A stretch of 64,000 bases of DNA from DATKDF01 sp963752045 (GCA_963752045.1 CAVVWN010000008.1:682001-746000), one strand, 5' to 3'. Shown: positions 37,848 to 46,596, counted from the stretch's first letter. Translations and numbers: made by a program. The notes: generated by a model from the letters alone, not told the origin.

Positions 37848-38282
37848 GTGCCCAAACTCCCCGACCGTGTGCTGCCAGACGAGCCGGACCACCGGCCGCT
37901 CGAGCGCTTCTGGCCGTATGCGGAGCTGCCCGAGCAGCCGACCGATGAGGAGTTGGCGGCTCTCCATCCCGAGTTGAAGCGCGTGCTCTTCGGCGGGCCG
38001 GATCAGCCGTTCTCCATGTCGATCGAGTTTCCGGTCTTCGAGGGCGACGCCTGTGCCCGCGCCGTCGAGATGGCCCGGGGCTCTGACGAGTACGTCGAGC
38101 TCGAGGTCGACGGTCAGGTGCGGCACCGCGCCAGATTCTTCCCGGGGCAGCGACCGCTCGAGCTTCGCGAGCTCTACGAGCTCGTGGGCCATGTGCCGGG
38201 CACCGAGGTGCTCATCGACGACCAGCCGATGCCCTACGCGCGCGAGCTCTGGCTGCCGCTTGTCTGGTTTCTGATTCGGTGA
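37848..38282 (+). CDS. conserved-looking protein of unknown function
   Basis: A 144-residue acidic soluble protein that I do not recognise. It begins PKLPDRVLPDEPDHRPLERF and has several glutamate- and proline-rich segments, no signal peptide and no membrane helix; the last residues are hydrophobic (LPLVWFLIR). GTG at 37848 is the most likely start, because the earlier ones overlap selA; there is no ribosome-binding site. Codon use matches the neighbours, so it is probably a real gene. It is divergent from selA and convergent with the cold-shock gene. Confidence 0.6.
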   Translation: MPKLPDRVLPDEPDHRPLERFWPYAELPEQPTDEELAALHPELKRVLFGGPDQPFSMSIEFPVFEGDACARAVEMARGSDEYVELEVDGQVRHRARFFPGQRPLELRELYELVGHVPGTEVLIDDQPMPYARELWLPLVWFLIR

Positions 38283-38322
38283 GCGGGAGGAGTGTTCGGT
38301 GGTTCGCGGGTGTGCGACGTGA

Positions 38323-38348
38323 GGGACCGGAACGAGCGCTCCGGTCCC
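38323..38348. other. strong hairpin between convergent genes
   Basis: GGGACCGGA (38323-38331) and TCCGGTCCC (38340-38348) form a perfect 9-base stem with an 8-base loop, between the end of the unknown gene and the end of the cold-shock gene. No U-run follows on either strand; it may act as a weak bidirectional terminator or mRNA 3' protector. Confidence 0.45.
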
Positions 38349-38359
38349 CCAGGTGTGGC

Positions 38360-38566
38360 TTAGCTGGGCTTGGTGACGTTTCCGGCCTGCGGCCCCTTCG
38401 GCCCCTCGACGATTTCGAACTCGACCTGCTGGCCCTCTTCGAGCGTACGGAACCCCGCGCCCTGAATAGCGGAGAAGTGCACGAACACGTCGTTGCCCCC
38501 CTCGCGCTCGATGAAACCATAGCCCTTGGCGTTGTTAAACCACTTGACCTTGCCGGTGATACGCAT
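38360..38566 (-). CDS. cold-shock domain protein (CspA family)
   Basis: A 68-residue single cold-shock domain. RNP1 is KGYGFIE (residues 14-20) and RNP2 is DVFVHF (26-31), the RNA-binding surface of CspA-type chaperones, which melt RNA secondary structure and can act as transcription antiterminators. The ATG at 38566 is preceded by AAGGCAGGCAAGGA. Upstream, on the same strand, lie an intrinsic terminator (38645-38669) and a TTGACT-N17-TACAGT promoter (38706-38734), so the leader is about 130 bases and contains an attenuator-like hairpin. Confidence 0.95.
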   Translation of the reverse strand: MRITGKVKWFNNAKGYGFIEREGGNDVFVHFSAIQGAGFRTLEEGQQVEFEIVEGPKGPQAGNVTKPS

Positions 38567-38644
38567 TCCTTGCCTGCCTTGCAAAAACGCGACGGTAACC
38601 GCCGCACCAACCCTGTCGAGCAAACTGCGGGGATGACAGGGTAC

Positions 38645-38669
38645 AAAAAAAGACCGCAACGTGCGGTCT
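38645..38669 (-). terminator. intrinsic terminator in the cold-shock gene leader
   Basis: On the minus strand AGACCGCA and TGCGGTCT form an 8-base stem with a 3-base loop, followed by six U residues. It lies downstream of the promoter at 38706-38734 and about 80 bases upstream of the cold-shock start codon, so it is an attenuator candidate rather than the end of an annotated gene. A second stem, ACCCTGTC with GACAGGGT, follows at 38610-38642. Confidence 0.7.
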
Positions 38670-38705
38670 CAACTTCGACGCAGACCCGCTTGGCGTCGAC
38701 CATTT

Positions 38706-38734
38706 ACTGTATGTACGGCCATGGTCAAAGTCAA
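38706..38734 (-). promoter_or_regulatory. promoter TTGACT-N17-TACAGT upstream of the cold-shock gene
   Basis: Minus-strand -35 TTGACT (38729-38734), 17-base spacer, -10 TACAGT (38706-38711). Transcription would start near 38699 and run through the terminator hairpin into the cold-shock gene. Confidence 0.6.
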
Positions 38735-38791
38735 TCTCGGATCTGAAGGCCTGCCGGCGCCGATTCCGGCCTCCCTTCCCGCCCGTCTGCC

Positions 38792-40390
38792 ATGCGTGCC
38801 CTGCTGAGCGTTTCGGACAAGACGGGCCTCGTGCCCTTCGCGAAAGGGCTCGCCGACCTGGGTTTTGAGCTGGTGTCGACGGGCGGTACGGCCAGGAGCC
38901 TCGCGGCAGAGGGCCTCCCGGTCGTCGGTGTTTCCGAAGTGACGGGGTTTCCCGAGATGCTGGATGGCCGGGTCAAGACCCTGCACCCGAGGGTGCATGC
39001 GGGCATCCTGGCGCGGAGGCACCTGGTCGGGGACCGCGACGCGCTCGCCGCCCACGACATCACGCCGGTGGACCTTGTCGTAGTGAATCTCTATCCCTTT
39101 GCGGCGGCTGCGGCGCGACCTGACCTGCCGTTTGACGACCTCGTCGAGGAGATCGACATCGGCGGTCCGAGCCTCGTGCGAGCGGCGGCGAAGAACTTCC
39201 GCGACGTCCTGGTTGTCGTCGACCCGGGCGACTACCCGCGGGTGCTCGCCTCATTGGCTGATCGGGATGGGCCGGCGCTCGCGCTGCGTTTCGAGCTGGC
39301 GCAGCGGGCGTTCGCCCACACGGCCGACTACGACCGGATGATTGCCGCCACGCTCGGCACGGTTCGACTGAGCGAGCGAGGCGTGCTGGAACGGCAGGCT
39401 GCCGCCGACGCCATGCCGGAGATCTGGCAGCCGCGCCTCGACAAGGTTCGCAACCTGCGGTACGGCGAGAATCCCCACCAGGCGGCGGCGTGGTACGGAG
39501 AGGAGCCGGAAGCGGGGGGACGCCGGCTCGGTTTCGGCAACGCCACCGTCCACCAGGGCAAGGAGCTCTCGTTCACGAATCTTCTCGATCTGGACGCCGC
39601 GGCGCGCATCGTGCTGGAGTTCAGCGAACCGGCGGCTGTCGTGATCAAGCACACGAATCCGTGCGGAGCCGCTACGGCCGACTCGTCAGCCTCCGCGTAC
39701 GTGCGCGCGCGGGAGGCCGACGCGCTCTCGGCATTCGGCGGCATCGTCGGGCTCAACCGGCCAATCGACGTCGAGACGGCGCGGGCCCTCACCGAGACCT
39801 TCATCGAAGCCGTCGTTGCGCCCGGGTTCGCCGGCGACGACGCGGCCGTGAAGGCGCTGCTTCGGAAGAAGGCGAACCTCCGCGTGGTGACGGCTGATTT
39901 CACTGGTCTCGAACGGGCGCGGGAGGCCAGGACGATCCTGGGCGCGTGGCTCGTCCAGGGCCGGGACCGCGTGGCCGAGGCGGCCCGGCCCTGGCCGGAC
40001 TCGGACGGCCCGCGCGTCGTCACGAAACGCGCGCCAACCGAGGTCGAGTGGGAGGCGCTCCGATTCGCCTGGCGGGTGGCCGCGCACGTCAAGTCGAACA
40101 CCGTGCTCTTCACAGGTCGCGACGTGACGCGCGCCGTCGGGGCCGGCCAGATGAGCCGGGTTGATGCCGTCAAGACCGCGGTCATGAAAGCCGGGGGGCA
40201 CCTTGCGGGTTCCGTTGCGGCTTCAGATGCGTTCTTTCCGTTTCGCGACGGGCTCGATGCGGTTGCCGCCGCCGGCGCGACGGCCGTCGTCCAGCCTGGC
40301 GGGTCCGTCCGCGACGCCGAAGTGATTGCCGCCGCCGACGAACACGGCCTGGCGATGGTCTTCACCGGTCGACGGCACTTCCGCCATTGA
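38792..40390 (+). CDS. purH: bifunctional AICAR transformylase / IMP cyclohydrolase
   Basis: PurH makes the last two steps of IMP synthesis. The 532-residue protein has the MGS-like cyclohydrolase domain at the N-terminus (RALLSVSDKTGLVPFAKGL, then ELVSTGGTARSL) and the AICAR transformylase domain (KVRNLRYGENPHQAAAWYG, then VIKHTNPCGAA, and a C-terminal FFPFRDGLD). It is complete and of normal length. The TGA stop marks the left edge of a nested palindrome (40389-40512). Confidence 0.96.
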   Translation: MRALLSVSDKTGLVPFAKGLADLGFELVSTGGTARSLAAEGLPVVGVSEVTGFPEMLDGRVKTLHPRVHAGILARRHLVGDRDALAAHDITPVDLVVVNLYPFAAAAARPDLPFDDLVEEIDIGGPSLVRAAAKNFRDVLVVVDPGDYPRVLASLADRDGPALALRFELAQRAFAHTADYDRMIAATLGTVRLSERGVLERQAAADAMPEIWQPRLDKVRNLRYGENPHQAAAWYGEEPEAGGRRLGFGNATVHQGKELSFTNLLDLDAAARIVLEFSEPAAVVIKHTNPCGAATADSSASAYVRAREADALSAFGGIVGLNRPIDVETARALTETFIEAVVAPGFAGDDAAVKALLRKKANLRVVTADFTGLERAREARTILGAWLVQGRDRVAEAARPWPDSDGPRVVTKRAPTEVEWEALRFAWRVAAHVKSNTVLFTGRDVTRAVGAGQMSRVDAVKTAVMKAGGHLAGSVAASDAFFPFRDGLDAVAAAGATAVVQPGGSVRDAEVIAAADEHGLAMVFTGRRHFRH

Positions 40391-40512
40391 GGGGGACGGG
40401 TCTGTTTTCCGCAGAATCGCGCACAATGGTGCCAGGTCTCCTGCGGGCATTTGCCCTTCGGAGGCCTGGCACCTGAATGCGCGATTCTGCGGAAAACAGA
40501 CCCGTCCCCCTC
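40389..40512. repeat. 124-bp nested palindrome (REP/MITE-like)
   Basis: The outer arms, 40389-40423 and 40478-40512, are a perfect 35-base inverted repeat. Inside, 40428-40441 and 40460-40473 form a second 14-base stem with a single G-U pair, around a small GGGC/GCCC hairpin. The left arm begins at the GA of the purH stop codon; the right arm contains the ATG at 40477-40479 and about the first 12 codons of the next gene. The nested hairpins resemble REP elements mobilised by Y1 (RAYT) transposases; none is encoded here. No other full copy is seen in the window. Confidence 0.85.
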
Positions 40513-42144
40513 CTGCTGCTCGTGGCGGCCCTGCCCGTGCTGTTCCTCTTTCTGGGCGCCAACTCAATCTGGGACGCCAACGAGGCCTTCTACGTCGAGA
40601 CGCCGCGGCAGATGGTGCTGTCGGGCGATTACGTCAATCCGACCTTCAACGATGCCGGCCGGTTCAACAAGCCCGTGCTGAGCTACTGGGTCGTTGCCGC
40701 CCTGTATCAGGTGTTCGGGGTCTCCGTTGCCGTCGAGCGGCTCGGCATCGCACTCGGGGCGCTTGGCATCGTGCTCGCGGCATTCCTCGTCGGCCGGGCG
40801 CTCAGGTCGACGAGCGTCGGCATCCTCGCTGCCCTCGCGGTCCTGACGGCTCCGCGGTTCGTCTTCTGGTCCCGCCGCATCTTCATCGACATCTACATCA
40901 CGCTCTTCATGGCGCTCACGCTCGCCTTCTTCGTCATGGCCGAGCGGTATCCGCAGCACCGGCGCCGGTTTCTTGTTCTGACCTACGTCGCGATGGGTCT
41001 CGGCGTGCTCACCAAGGGCCCCGTCGCGCTCGTGCTGCCCGGCGCCGTGCTCGTCATGTGGCTCGTCACCGAGCGTCGGCTCGGCGACCTCCGTGGGCTG
41101 ATGCTCGGCCCGGGTGCGTTGATCGTGATCGCGATCGTCGCGCCGTGGTACGTCGTGCTCTACCAGCAGCATGGCTGGGAGCACATCGTGTCGTTCTTCG
41201 TCGGCGAGAACATCGGCCGGTTCACCGAAGCAATGGTGCCGGAAGGGCGCGGACCGCTCTTCTATGTTCCGGTCCTCTTGACGGACCTGTTTCCCTGGGC
41301 CCCTCTTGTGGTCGTGCCGCTCGTGAGCGTTGCGGCCACGGTGTGGCGCCGCCCGACTCCAGAAGCGTCTTCGGCGGACGCGATTCGCCGACTCATGTGG
41401 TGGTGGGTCGTCGTCATCGTCGGTGCGTTCTCGTTGTCGGAGACCAAACAGGACCTCTATATCTTTCCTGTCGTGCCCGCGGTTGCCGCGCTTGTGGCAG
41501 AGGCGCTGGCCACGGGCGGCCAGGCCGGCCGGCGAGGCGCGATCGGATGGACGCTCGTGGCCGTGGCGATCGTCACGTTTCTGTTGGCGCTGGCGGTCCT
41601 TCGTTTCTTCGGACCGGCCGGCGGCCCGTGGCAGCTGGCCGGGGCCGGCACGGCGGCGGCGATTCTGATGGCGACGGGAGTGATGGTCGCCCTCGCCGAG
41701 CTGACCGGTCGCCGATCCCTCTCGACCGGCGCGCTCGCCGCAGGGTTCGTGCTGTTCAACTACGTTCTCGTCGGCGTCGTCGTGCCCGACGTGGAACGCT
41801 TCAAGCCGGTGCCGGAAGTGGCGCGCGTGTATCTGGAGCGGGCGGCGCCTGGGGCGACGCTTGCGCAGTTCGAACAGTCGCTGCCGAGCCTCGTCTTCTA
41901 TGCGAAGAGACCGGTGGAGGACCTGCCCACGCTCGACGCAGCGGCCGACCTGCTCGCGGGCGACCGCGAAGCCTGGCTGCTCGTGCCCGAACGCCACGCG
42001 CAGCCGCTGCTCGATCGCGTGCCCTCGAGCTGCGTCGCCCTGCGACATTCGGTCTTCGACCTCACGCCTCGTCAGGTCATCGAGGGACGACCGCCGTCGG
42101 CCGTCGTGCTCATCGCCAATCGCTGCGGCGCGTCCAGGCGCTGA
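40477..42144 (+). CDS. ArnT/GT39-like membrane glycosyltransferase
   Basis: A 555-residue polytopic protein of the GT-C superfamily. The first periplasmic loop, IWDANEAFYVETPRQMVLSG, and FNKPVLSYWVVAALY are the ArnT/GT83 signature (acidic residues bind the lipid-phosphate donor); PAVAALVAEA and a soluble C-terminal domain follow. It probably transfers a sugar from undecaprenyl phosphate to LPS or another acceptor. The ATG at 40477 lies in the right arm of a palindrome; the in-frame GTG at 40522 is an alternative start that avoids the repeat and keeps the first helix. Confidence 0.86.
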   Translation: MRDSAENRPVPLLLLVAALPVLFLFLGANSIWDANEAFYVETPRQMVLSGDYVNPTFNDAGRFNKPVLSYWVVAALYQVFGVSVAVERLGIALGALGIVLAAFLVGRALRSTSVGILAALAVLTAPRFVFWSRRIFIDIYITLFMALTLAFFVMAERYPQHRRRFLVLTYVAMGLGVLTKGPVALVLPGAVLVMWLVTERRLGDLRGLMLGPGALIVIAIVAPWYVVLYQQHGWEHIVSFFVGENIGRFTEAMVPEGRGPLFYVPVLLTDLFPWAPLVVVPLVSVAATVWRRPTPEASSADAIRRLMWWWVVVIVGAFSLSETKQDLYIFPVVPAVAALVAEALATGGQAGRRGAIGWTLVAVAIVTFLLALAVLRFFGPAGGPWQLAGAGTAAAILMATGVMVALAELTGRRSLSTGALAAGFVLFNYVLVGVVVPDVERFKPVPEVARVYLERAAPGATLAQFEQSLPSLVFYAKRPVEDLPTLDAAADLLAGDREAWLLVPERHAQPLLDRVPSSCVALRHSVFDLTPRQVIEGRPPSAVVLIANRCGASRR

Positions 42145-42152
42145 CGCCCAAC

Positions 42153-43346
42153 CTACAGGCGGGGCAGATAGGGGCCGAGCGCGAGCCTCCCGACGGCGAG
42201 GGCAGTCCACACGAGCGCAGGAAGGGCCGGCACGGCCCGGTCGAGTTGCGTGAGCCGCTCGCCCAGCACCGGCCAGGCGCGGCTTGCCGCAATGGCGCCG
42301 AGCGTACCCACGACGAACGTCGCCGAGAAGGCATACCGTTCGGCGTAGCGGCTGGGGAGGAGCAGCACGGCCACGGCGAGCACGACAAACGTCACTGCCA
42401 CAGCCAGGCCTCGCCGTTCGCGGAGGGGGAGATCGCGCCAGGCGCCGAAGCGCGTGACCGCGAGCCAGGCCAGGGCCAGACTCCACGGAGCGGGATGCCA
42501 CAGCAGGCGTGAGAGGTAGAAGCCCAGGCGCGAGGTCACCGCCAGGACGTCCTGCCATGGTGACATGATCGTGATCGGGCCCATCTGCCGGGCCCAGTAC
42601 GCCGACCAGAACGGCTCTCCGGTGGCGGCGACATATAGCAGGTCGTAGCCTGCGGCTGCGGTCACGGCAATGCCAATGGCCCCGGCAAGACCCGCCCATT
42701 GCCGCGTCGCGCCGTTCGGCGTCCGCAGCGGGTCGGCCACGAGCCACAACGCCGCGCCGAGAAGCACGAGCGACACGAAGACGCCCTTGACGAGCAGTCC
42801 CCCGGTGATTCCGGCCGCGAGGAGCCACCACGCCCGGCCGGTTCGTTTCACGCCGTCGAGACCGACGAGTACGAGCAGCAGGCAGAGCAGCATCGGATAT
42901 TCGTGATTGGCCCGTATCCGGAAGATGAACGCCACGGGCATCAGCTGCAGCAGCACCAGAACGGTCCGGGCATCGCCGCGCGAGGTGATCCGCTCGACCA
43001 GCAAGCCCATGAGGACGAGCGACAGCAAGCCGGCGAGCGCGCCAACGATGTAGGCGACCTGAACCGTCGGCAGGCTCGTGACGCGTGAGACCGCGGCAGG
43101 AATCCAGAAGACGCCGGCCGGATGCTCCCGGAAGAGACCGCTCATACGCGCCTCCGGCCAGAGGCCCCACCATTCCGGCGCCACCCACCTCGCCACCGGT
43201 TCGGCGGCCAGTCGTTCGGCAATGCCGGCATACAGAGCCGAGTCCGGGTCCGCGCTCGAGAAGTCCGTTCCGATGATGATGGCGGCGACGAGCAGGAAAC
43301 CGCCGGCCCAGATGAGGCCTTCGCGTTTCGAAACGAGTCCTGCCAT
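42153..43346 (-). CDS. polytopic membrane glycosyltransferase-like protein
   Basis: A 397-residue multi-span protein, last gene of the minus-strand LPS-core operon. After the first helix, SSADPDSALYAGIAERLAAEP carries the acidic residues expected of GT-C/GT39 enzymes, and FREHPAGVFWIPA resembles the HPP motif of the PMT family. It overlaps the heptose kinase gene upstream as ATGA. It probably modifies LPS core on the periplasmic side; the donor and acceptor are unknown. Confidence 0.78.
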   Translation of the reverse strand: MAGLVSKREGLIWAGGFLLVAAIIIGTDFSSADPDSALYAGIAERLAAEPVARWVAPEWWGLWPEARMSGLFREHPAGVFWIPAAVSRVTSLPTVQVAYIVGALAGLLSLVLMGLLVERITSRGDARTVLVLLQLMPVAFIFRIRANHEYPMLLCLLLVLVGLDGVKRTGRAWWLLAAGITGGLLVKGVFVSLVLLGAALWLVADPLRTPNGATRQWAGLAGAIGIAVTAAAGYDLLYVAATGEPFWSAYWARQMGPITIMSPWQDVLAVTSRLGFYLSRLLWHPAPWSLALAWLAVTRFGAWRDLPLRERRGLAVAVTFVVLAVAVLLLPSRYAERYAFSATFVVGTLGAIAASRAWPVLGERLTQLDRAVPALPALVWTALAVGRLALGPYLPRL

Positions 43347-44317
43347 CAGGATCCGACCGACGCGCGCAGTTCCTCGGCCGTGACGGCGGCCGGGCCGAAG
43401 CGCGCCACGACGAGCCCGGCCGCGACGTTGGCAAGCCGAGCGGCGTCGATCAGGCGCAGTCCGGCTGCCAGCCCGAGTCCGACCGTGGCGATGACGGTGT
43501 CGCCCGCGCCGGTGACGTCGGCTACTTCACGCGCGGATGCCGGCAGGTGTTCTTCCTCCAGGGACGGCCCGGCGGCGTCGAGCACCCACATGCCGTGCTC
43601 ACCCCACGTGACGATGACACTGGCCCCCGTCCGCTCGTGCAGCAGGCGGGCGGCCGCCCGCACGTCGTCCGGCGTCCGGATCGTCATCTGTGCCATGAGC
43701 TCCGCTTCGTGATGATTGGGCGTGATGATCGTCACGCCCCGATACCGGCCGGGTTGCGGGATCTTCGGGTCCACCAGAACGGGCACGTTGCGTTCCCGAG
43801 CCGCGACCATGGCCGCGTTCATCACCTCCGGGCCGACAACGCCCTTGCGATAGTCGGACAGGATGACGGCTTGGGCCCCGGCCACGGCGCGGCGGGTCGC
43901 GTCGCCGAGGGCGGAGAGCGTACCGCTCGGCAGCTCGCCGTCGGCTTCGTAGTCGATCCGCGCGACCTGCTGGTTACGCGACGTGACCACCCGAACCTTG
44001 CGAGTCGTTGGTCGTCCGGGAAGTTCGATGAGACCGCCGGTGTCGAGGCCGTGGGCGGCGAGTTCCTGCCTCATGCGCGCGCCGGCCGCATCATCGCCAA
44101 TGATGCCGACGAGCGACGGCACGCCGCCGAGCGCGGCGACGTTGTGCGCGACGTTGGCCGCGCCCCCCAGCCGATGCTCGTCGCGCTCGAAGCGAACGAC
44201 GGGGACGGGGGCCTCCGGCGAGATGCGGTCGACACGGCCGATGAGGAAATGGTCGAGCATGACGTCGCCGATGACAGCGACGGGCCGTCCGGCCAGCCTG
44301 ACGATCGCGTCACTCAC
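43346..44317 (-). CDS. rfaE1: D-glycero-beta-D-manno-heptose 7-phosphate kinase
   Basis: A 323-residue PfkB-family kinase that phosphorylates heptose 7-phosphate at C1 in ADP-heptose synthesis. LGGAANVAHNVAALGG, VARIDYEAD and the catalytic Asp273 in DVTGAGDTV are diagnostic of the kinase domain of HldE/RfaE; the adenylyltransferase domain is not fused, so this is the single-domain form. It starts with GTG overlapping the O-antigen ligase stop. It continues the pathway begun by gmhA in the nuo operon. Confidence 0.93.
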   Translation of the reverse strand: MSDAIVRLAGRPVAVIGDVMLDHFLIGRVDRISPEAPVPVVRFERDEHRLGGAANVAHNVAALGGVPSLVGIIGDDAAGARMRQELAAHGLDTGGLIELPGRPTTRKVRVVTSRNQQVARIDYEADGELPSGTLSALGDATRRAVAGAQAVILSDYRKGVVGPEVMNAAMVAARERNVPVLVDPKIPQPGRYRGVTIITPNHHEAELMAQMTIRTPDDVRAAARLLHERTGASVIVTWGEHGMWVLDAAGPSLEEEHLPASAREVADVTGAGDTVIATVGLGLAAGLRLIDAARLANVAAGLVVARFGPAAVTAEELRASVGS

Positions 44318-45521
44318 GCACGCGCTCCGATCCGGCTGGCTCCTGCGAGGCCGCCGGGCCGTCCGATCCGTTGCCGCGAGATGCGCCGGCGCGCGCGGCG
44401 TGCGGCAGCGTCAGCAGCCCGAGAAACAGCATGAGGAACTCGGAATCGCCGAAGTTGTACTCGAACATCCCGGCCGAGAGCATCGCCACGAGCGCTGCGA
44501 CGCCGGCGGCGGCGACCGATGGGGCTTCGCCCAGCCGCAACTGGCGCACCAGTTCCCGTCCGGCGACGACGACGAACCAGAGCCACGCGAGCAGTGCCGG
44601 CAGCCCTCGCTCGGCGGCGATCTGCATCGGCACGTTGTGCAGGTGCGGGTTGGTGATGTTGACGGCGTAGTCCGGCCGGTAGTCGGCGTAGACACGCTCG
44701 ACCATCTCCGGGCCCACGCCGAAAAGCGGGTTGTCGGCGATCATCCGTGTGCCGATGTCGAGCATTGCCACGCGGTCCCGGGACGTCGGGTCGTTCGGGT
44801 CGAACATCGAGAAGGCGCGGTTGCGGATGCCTGCCGGCGCGAGCACGAGCGCGACGGCGACGAGGACCGGCAGGAGCAGCAGCAGTCGCGGCCGGCGGAA
44901 CGCCATCAGCGTGCTGGCGGCGAGCATCGTGCCGATCCACGCATTGCGCGCGAACGTCGCGCCAAGCGCGACGACGAGGGCCGGTACGGCAATCGCCGGC
45001 CAGATCCACTCCCGCCGGTGGTAGAGCAGCCGGGCGACCGCGGCCGATGTGACGAGCATCAGCACGCCCGAATACGTCATGTAATGGGAGAGCGCGCCGA
45101 CCGGGCGGTTGCTGAGGTCGTCGTACCCGAACACAGCGTACTGCACGATGCCGACGAGCGCGCCGGCCGACCCGAGCGCGATGATGAAGTCGATCGTGCG
45201 GGGCGCGCGAGACCCCGTCGCCACCTGTGCCACGATCGGCACCATCAGGAACAGCAACAGCTGGCGCGAGTCGATGAAACTGGCTGCCGGGTCGATCGAG
45301 AAGGCGGCGCTCAAGAGCGTCAGCAGGGCGTAGACGCCGAGCGGCAGCAGAAACGCCGGCATCGCCGCGCGCGGAGCGCCGCGCGCCATGAGCGTCAGCC
45401 ACAGTACCGCGGCGATGCCGAAGAGTGCCTGCGCGACGAGCAGGTTGAACTGCACGATGCCCAGACTGGCGGCAACCAGGTAGTAGGCGGCCCGGTCCAG
45501 ACCGGCCGTTCGGCCGCTCAT
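44310..45521 (-). CDS. O-antigen ligase (WaaL/Wzy_C family)
   Basis: A 403-residue membrane protein with about 11 helices. The large periplasmic loop contains NPLFGVGPEMVERVYADYRP and NPHLHNVPMQIAAERGL, the conserved His-containing motif of O-antigen ligases and Wzy_C proteins. It joins polyprenyl-linked O-antigen to lipid A-core in the periplasm. The ATG at 45521 overlaps the upstream heptosyltransferase stop, and the stop overlaps rfaE1. A Wzy polymerase is the alternative, but the core-biosynthesis neighbours favour WaaL. Confidence 0.85.
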   Translation of the reverse strand: MSGRTAGLDRAAYYLVAASLGIVQFNLLVAQALFGIAAVLWLTLMARGAPRAAMPAFLLPLGVYALLTLLSAAFSIDPAASFIDSRQLLLFLMVPIVAQVATGSRAPRTIDFIIALGSAGALVGIVQYAVFGYDDLSNRPVGALSHYMTYSGVLMLVTSAAVARLLYHRREWIWPAIAVPALVVALGATFARNAWIGTMLAASTLMAFRRPRLLLLLPVLVAVALVLAPAGIRNRAFSMFDPNDPTSRDRVAMLDIGTRMIADNPLFGVGPEMVERVYADYRPDYAVNITNPHLHNVPMQIAAERGLPALLAWLWFVVVAGRELVRQLRLGEAPSVAAAGVAALVAMLSAGMFEYNFGDSEFLMLFLGLLTLPHAARAGASRGNGSDGPAASQEPAGSERVRE

Positions 45522-46588
45522 CGTGTTTCCTCCAGCAGGCGCTCGGCAGCATCGAGGACGGCCGCGACGCCGATGCCGGTCAGACACCGGAAATCGCCCG
45601 GCTCACAGACTCGCTGGGCGCACGGGCGGCAGGGGAGATCTCCGGCGTCGACCGACGCCGTGCCGAGCGTGGGGGGCCGCCACGGCGCCGAGCGCCCCGG
45701 AAGCGTGGGGCCGTAGAGCCCGACGATGGGCACGTCCGACGTGGCGGCGATGTGCAACGGACCAGAGTCTCCGCCAATGAAGAGCGCCGCTCGTTCGACG
45801 AGCGCCCGCAACTCGGCCAGCGAGAACGCCTCGCCGTCGTGGATTCGGCCGGCCCCCGACCCGGCCTGGCCGCGCGCTCCAGCGAGCACCCGCGAGACCG
45901 CGTCGCGGTCGGAGGGGCCGCTTGTGACGATGACGTGCCGATCGGGCTGGCGCTCGGCCAGCCGCGCGGCAACCTCGGCAAACGAGGCCTCCGGCCAGCG
46001 GCGGAACGGATTCCCGGCGCTGGCATGCACCACCACAAGCGCGTCATCCGGCTCGACGCCGAACGCCGCCAGTCGATCGGCCACGGCACGCGCGGCGGGC
46101 TCATCGACTGGCATCTCCACGCGGTCGGTCGTGACGTCAGCCGCTGCAAACTCCGCATCGAGCGCGCCGAGAAGGTCCCACTGGTTCAGGACCGAGTGCC
46201 GGGGGGCCAGATCCGGCGGTTTGGGCACCACACGCGTGTACATCCGGGTTCGTCCGGCAACATCGTAGCCCACCCGCACCGGTGCGCGCGTGCTCCAGGT
46301 GAGCCACGCGCTTCTTGGCCCGCCGTGCAGGTCGATCGCCACGTCGAAGCGCTCGCGCCTGACCCGCAGGCCCAGACTGAAGTCGTCAAGCGGGCGCCGC
46401 CAGCCGCGTCGGCGAGGCACGACCCAGACGGCGTCGAGGTGGGGATTGGCCGAAACCACCGGCGCTGCGTCCGGCTCGACGAGGTAGGTCAGGCTGGCGT
46501 CCGGGAACCGCCGGCGCAGGGCCCGGACGAGCGGCGTCGTGAACACCACGTCGCCGATCAGGCGCAGGCGGACGAGCAGGATCTTCAA
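45518..46588 (-). CDS. GT9-family heptosyltransferase (WaaF/WaaC-like)
   Basis: A 356-residue ADP-heptose:LPS heptosyltransferase. KILLVRLRLIGDVVFTTPLV has the catalytic Asp13; VVVHASAGNPFRRWP binds donor phosphates; FIGGDSGPLHIAATSDVPIVG is the GT9 signature. No ATG or GTG suits the N-terminus; TTG at 46588 is the best start, 8 bases after the Trm112-like gene stop. It adds heptose to the inner core in the cytoplasm. Confidence 0.9.
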   Translation of the reverse strand: MKILLVRLRLIGDVVFTTPLVRALRRRFPDASLTYLVEPDAAPVVSANPHLDAVWVVPRRRGWRRPLDDFSLGLRVRRERFDVAIDLHGGPRSAWLTWSTRAPVRVGYDVAGRTRMYTRVVPKPPDLAPRHSVLNQWDLLGALDAEFAAADVTTDRVEMPVDEPAARAVADRLAAFGVEPDDALVVVHASAGNPFRRWPEASFAEVAARLAERQPDRHVIVTSGPSDRDAVSRVLAGARGQAGSGAGRIHDGEAFSLAELRALVERAALFIGGDSGPLHIAATSDVPIVGLYGPTLPGRSAPWRPPTLGTASVDAGDLPCRPCAQRVCEPGDFRCLTGIGVAAVLDAAERLLEETR

Positions 46589-46596
46589 GGTGTCGG

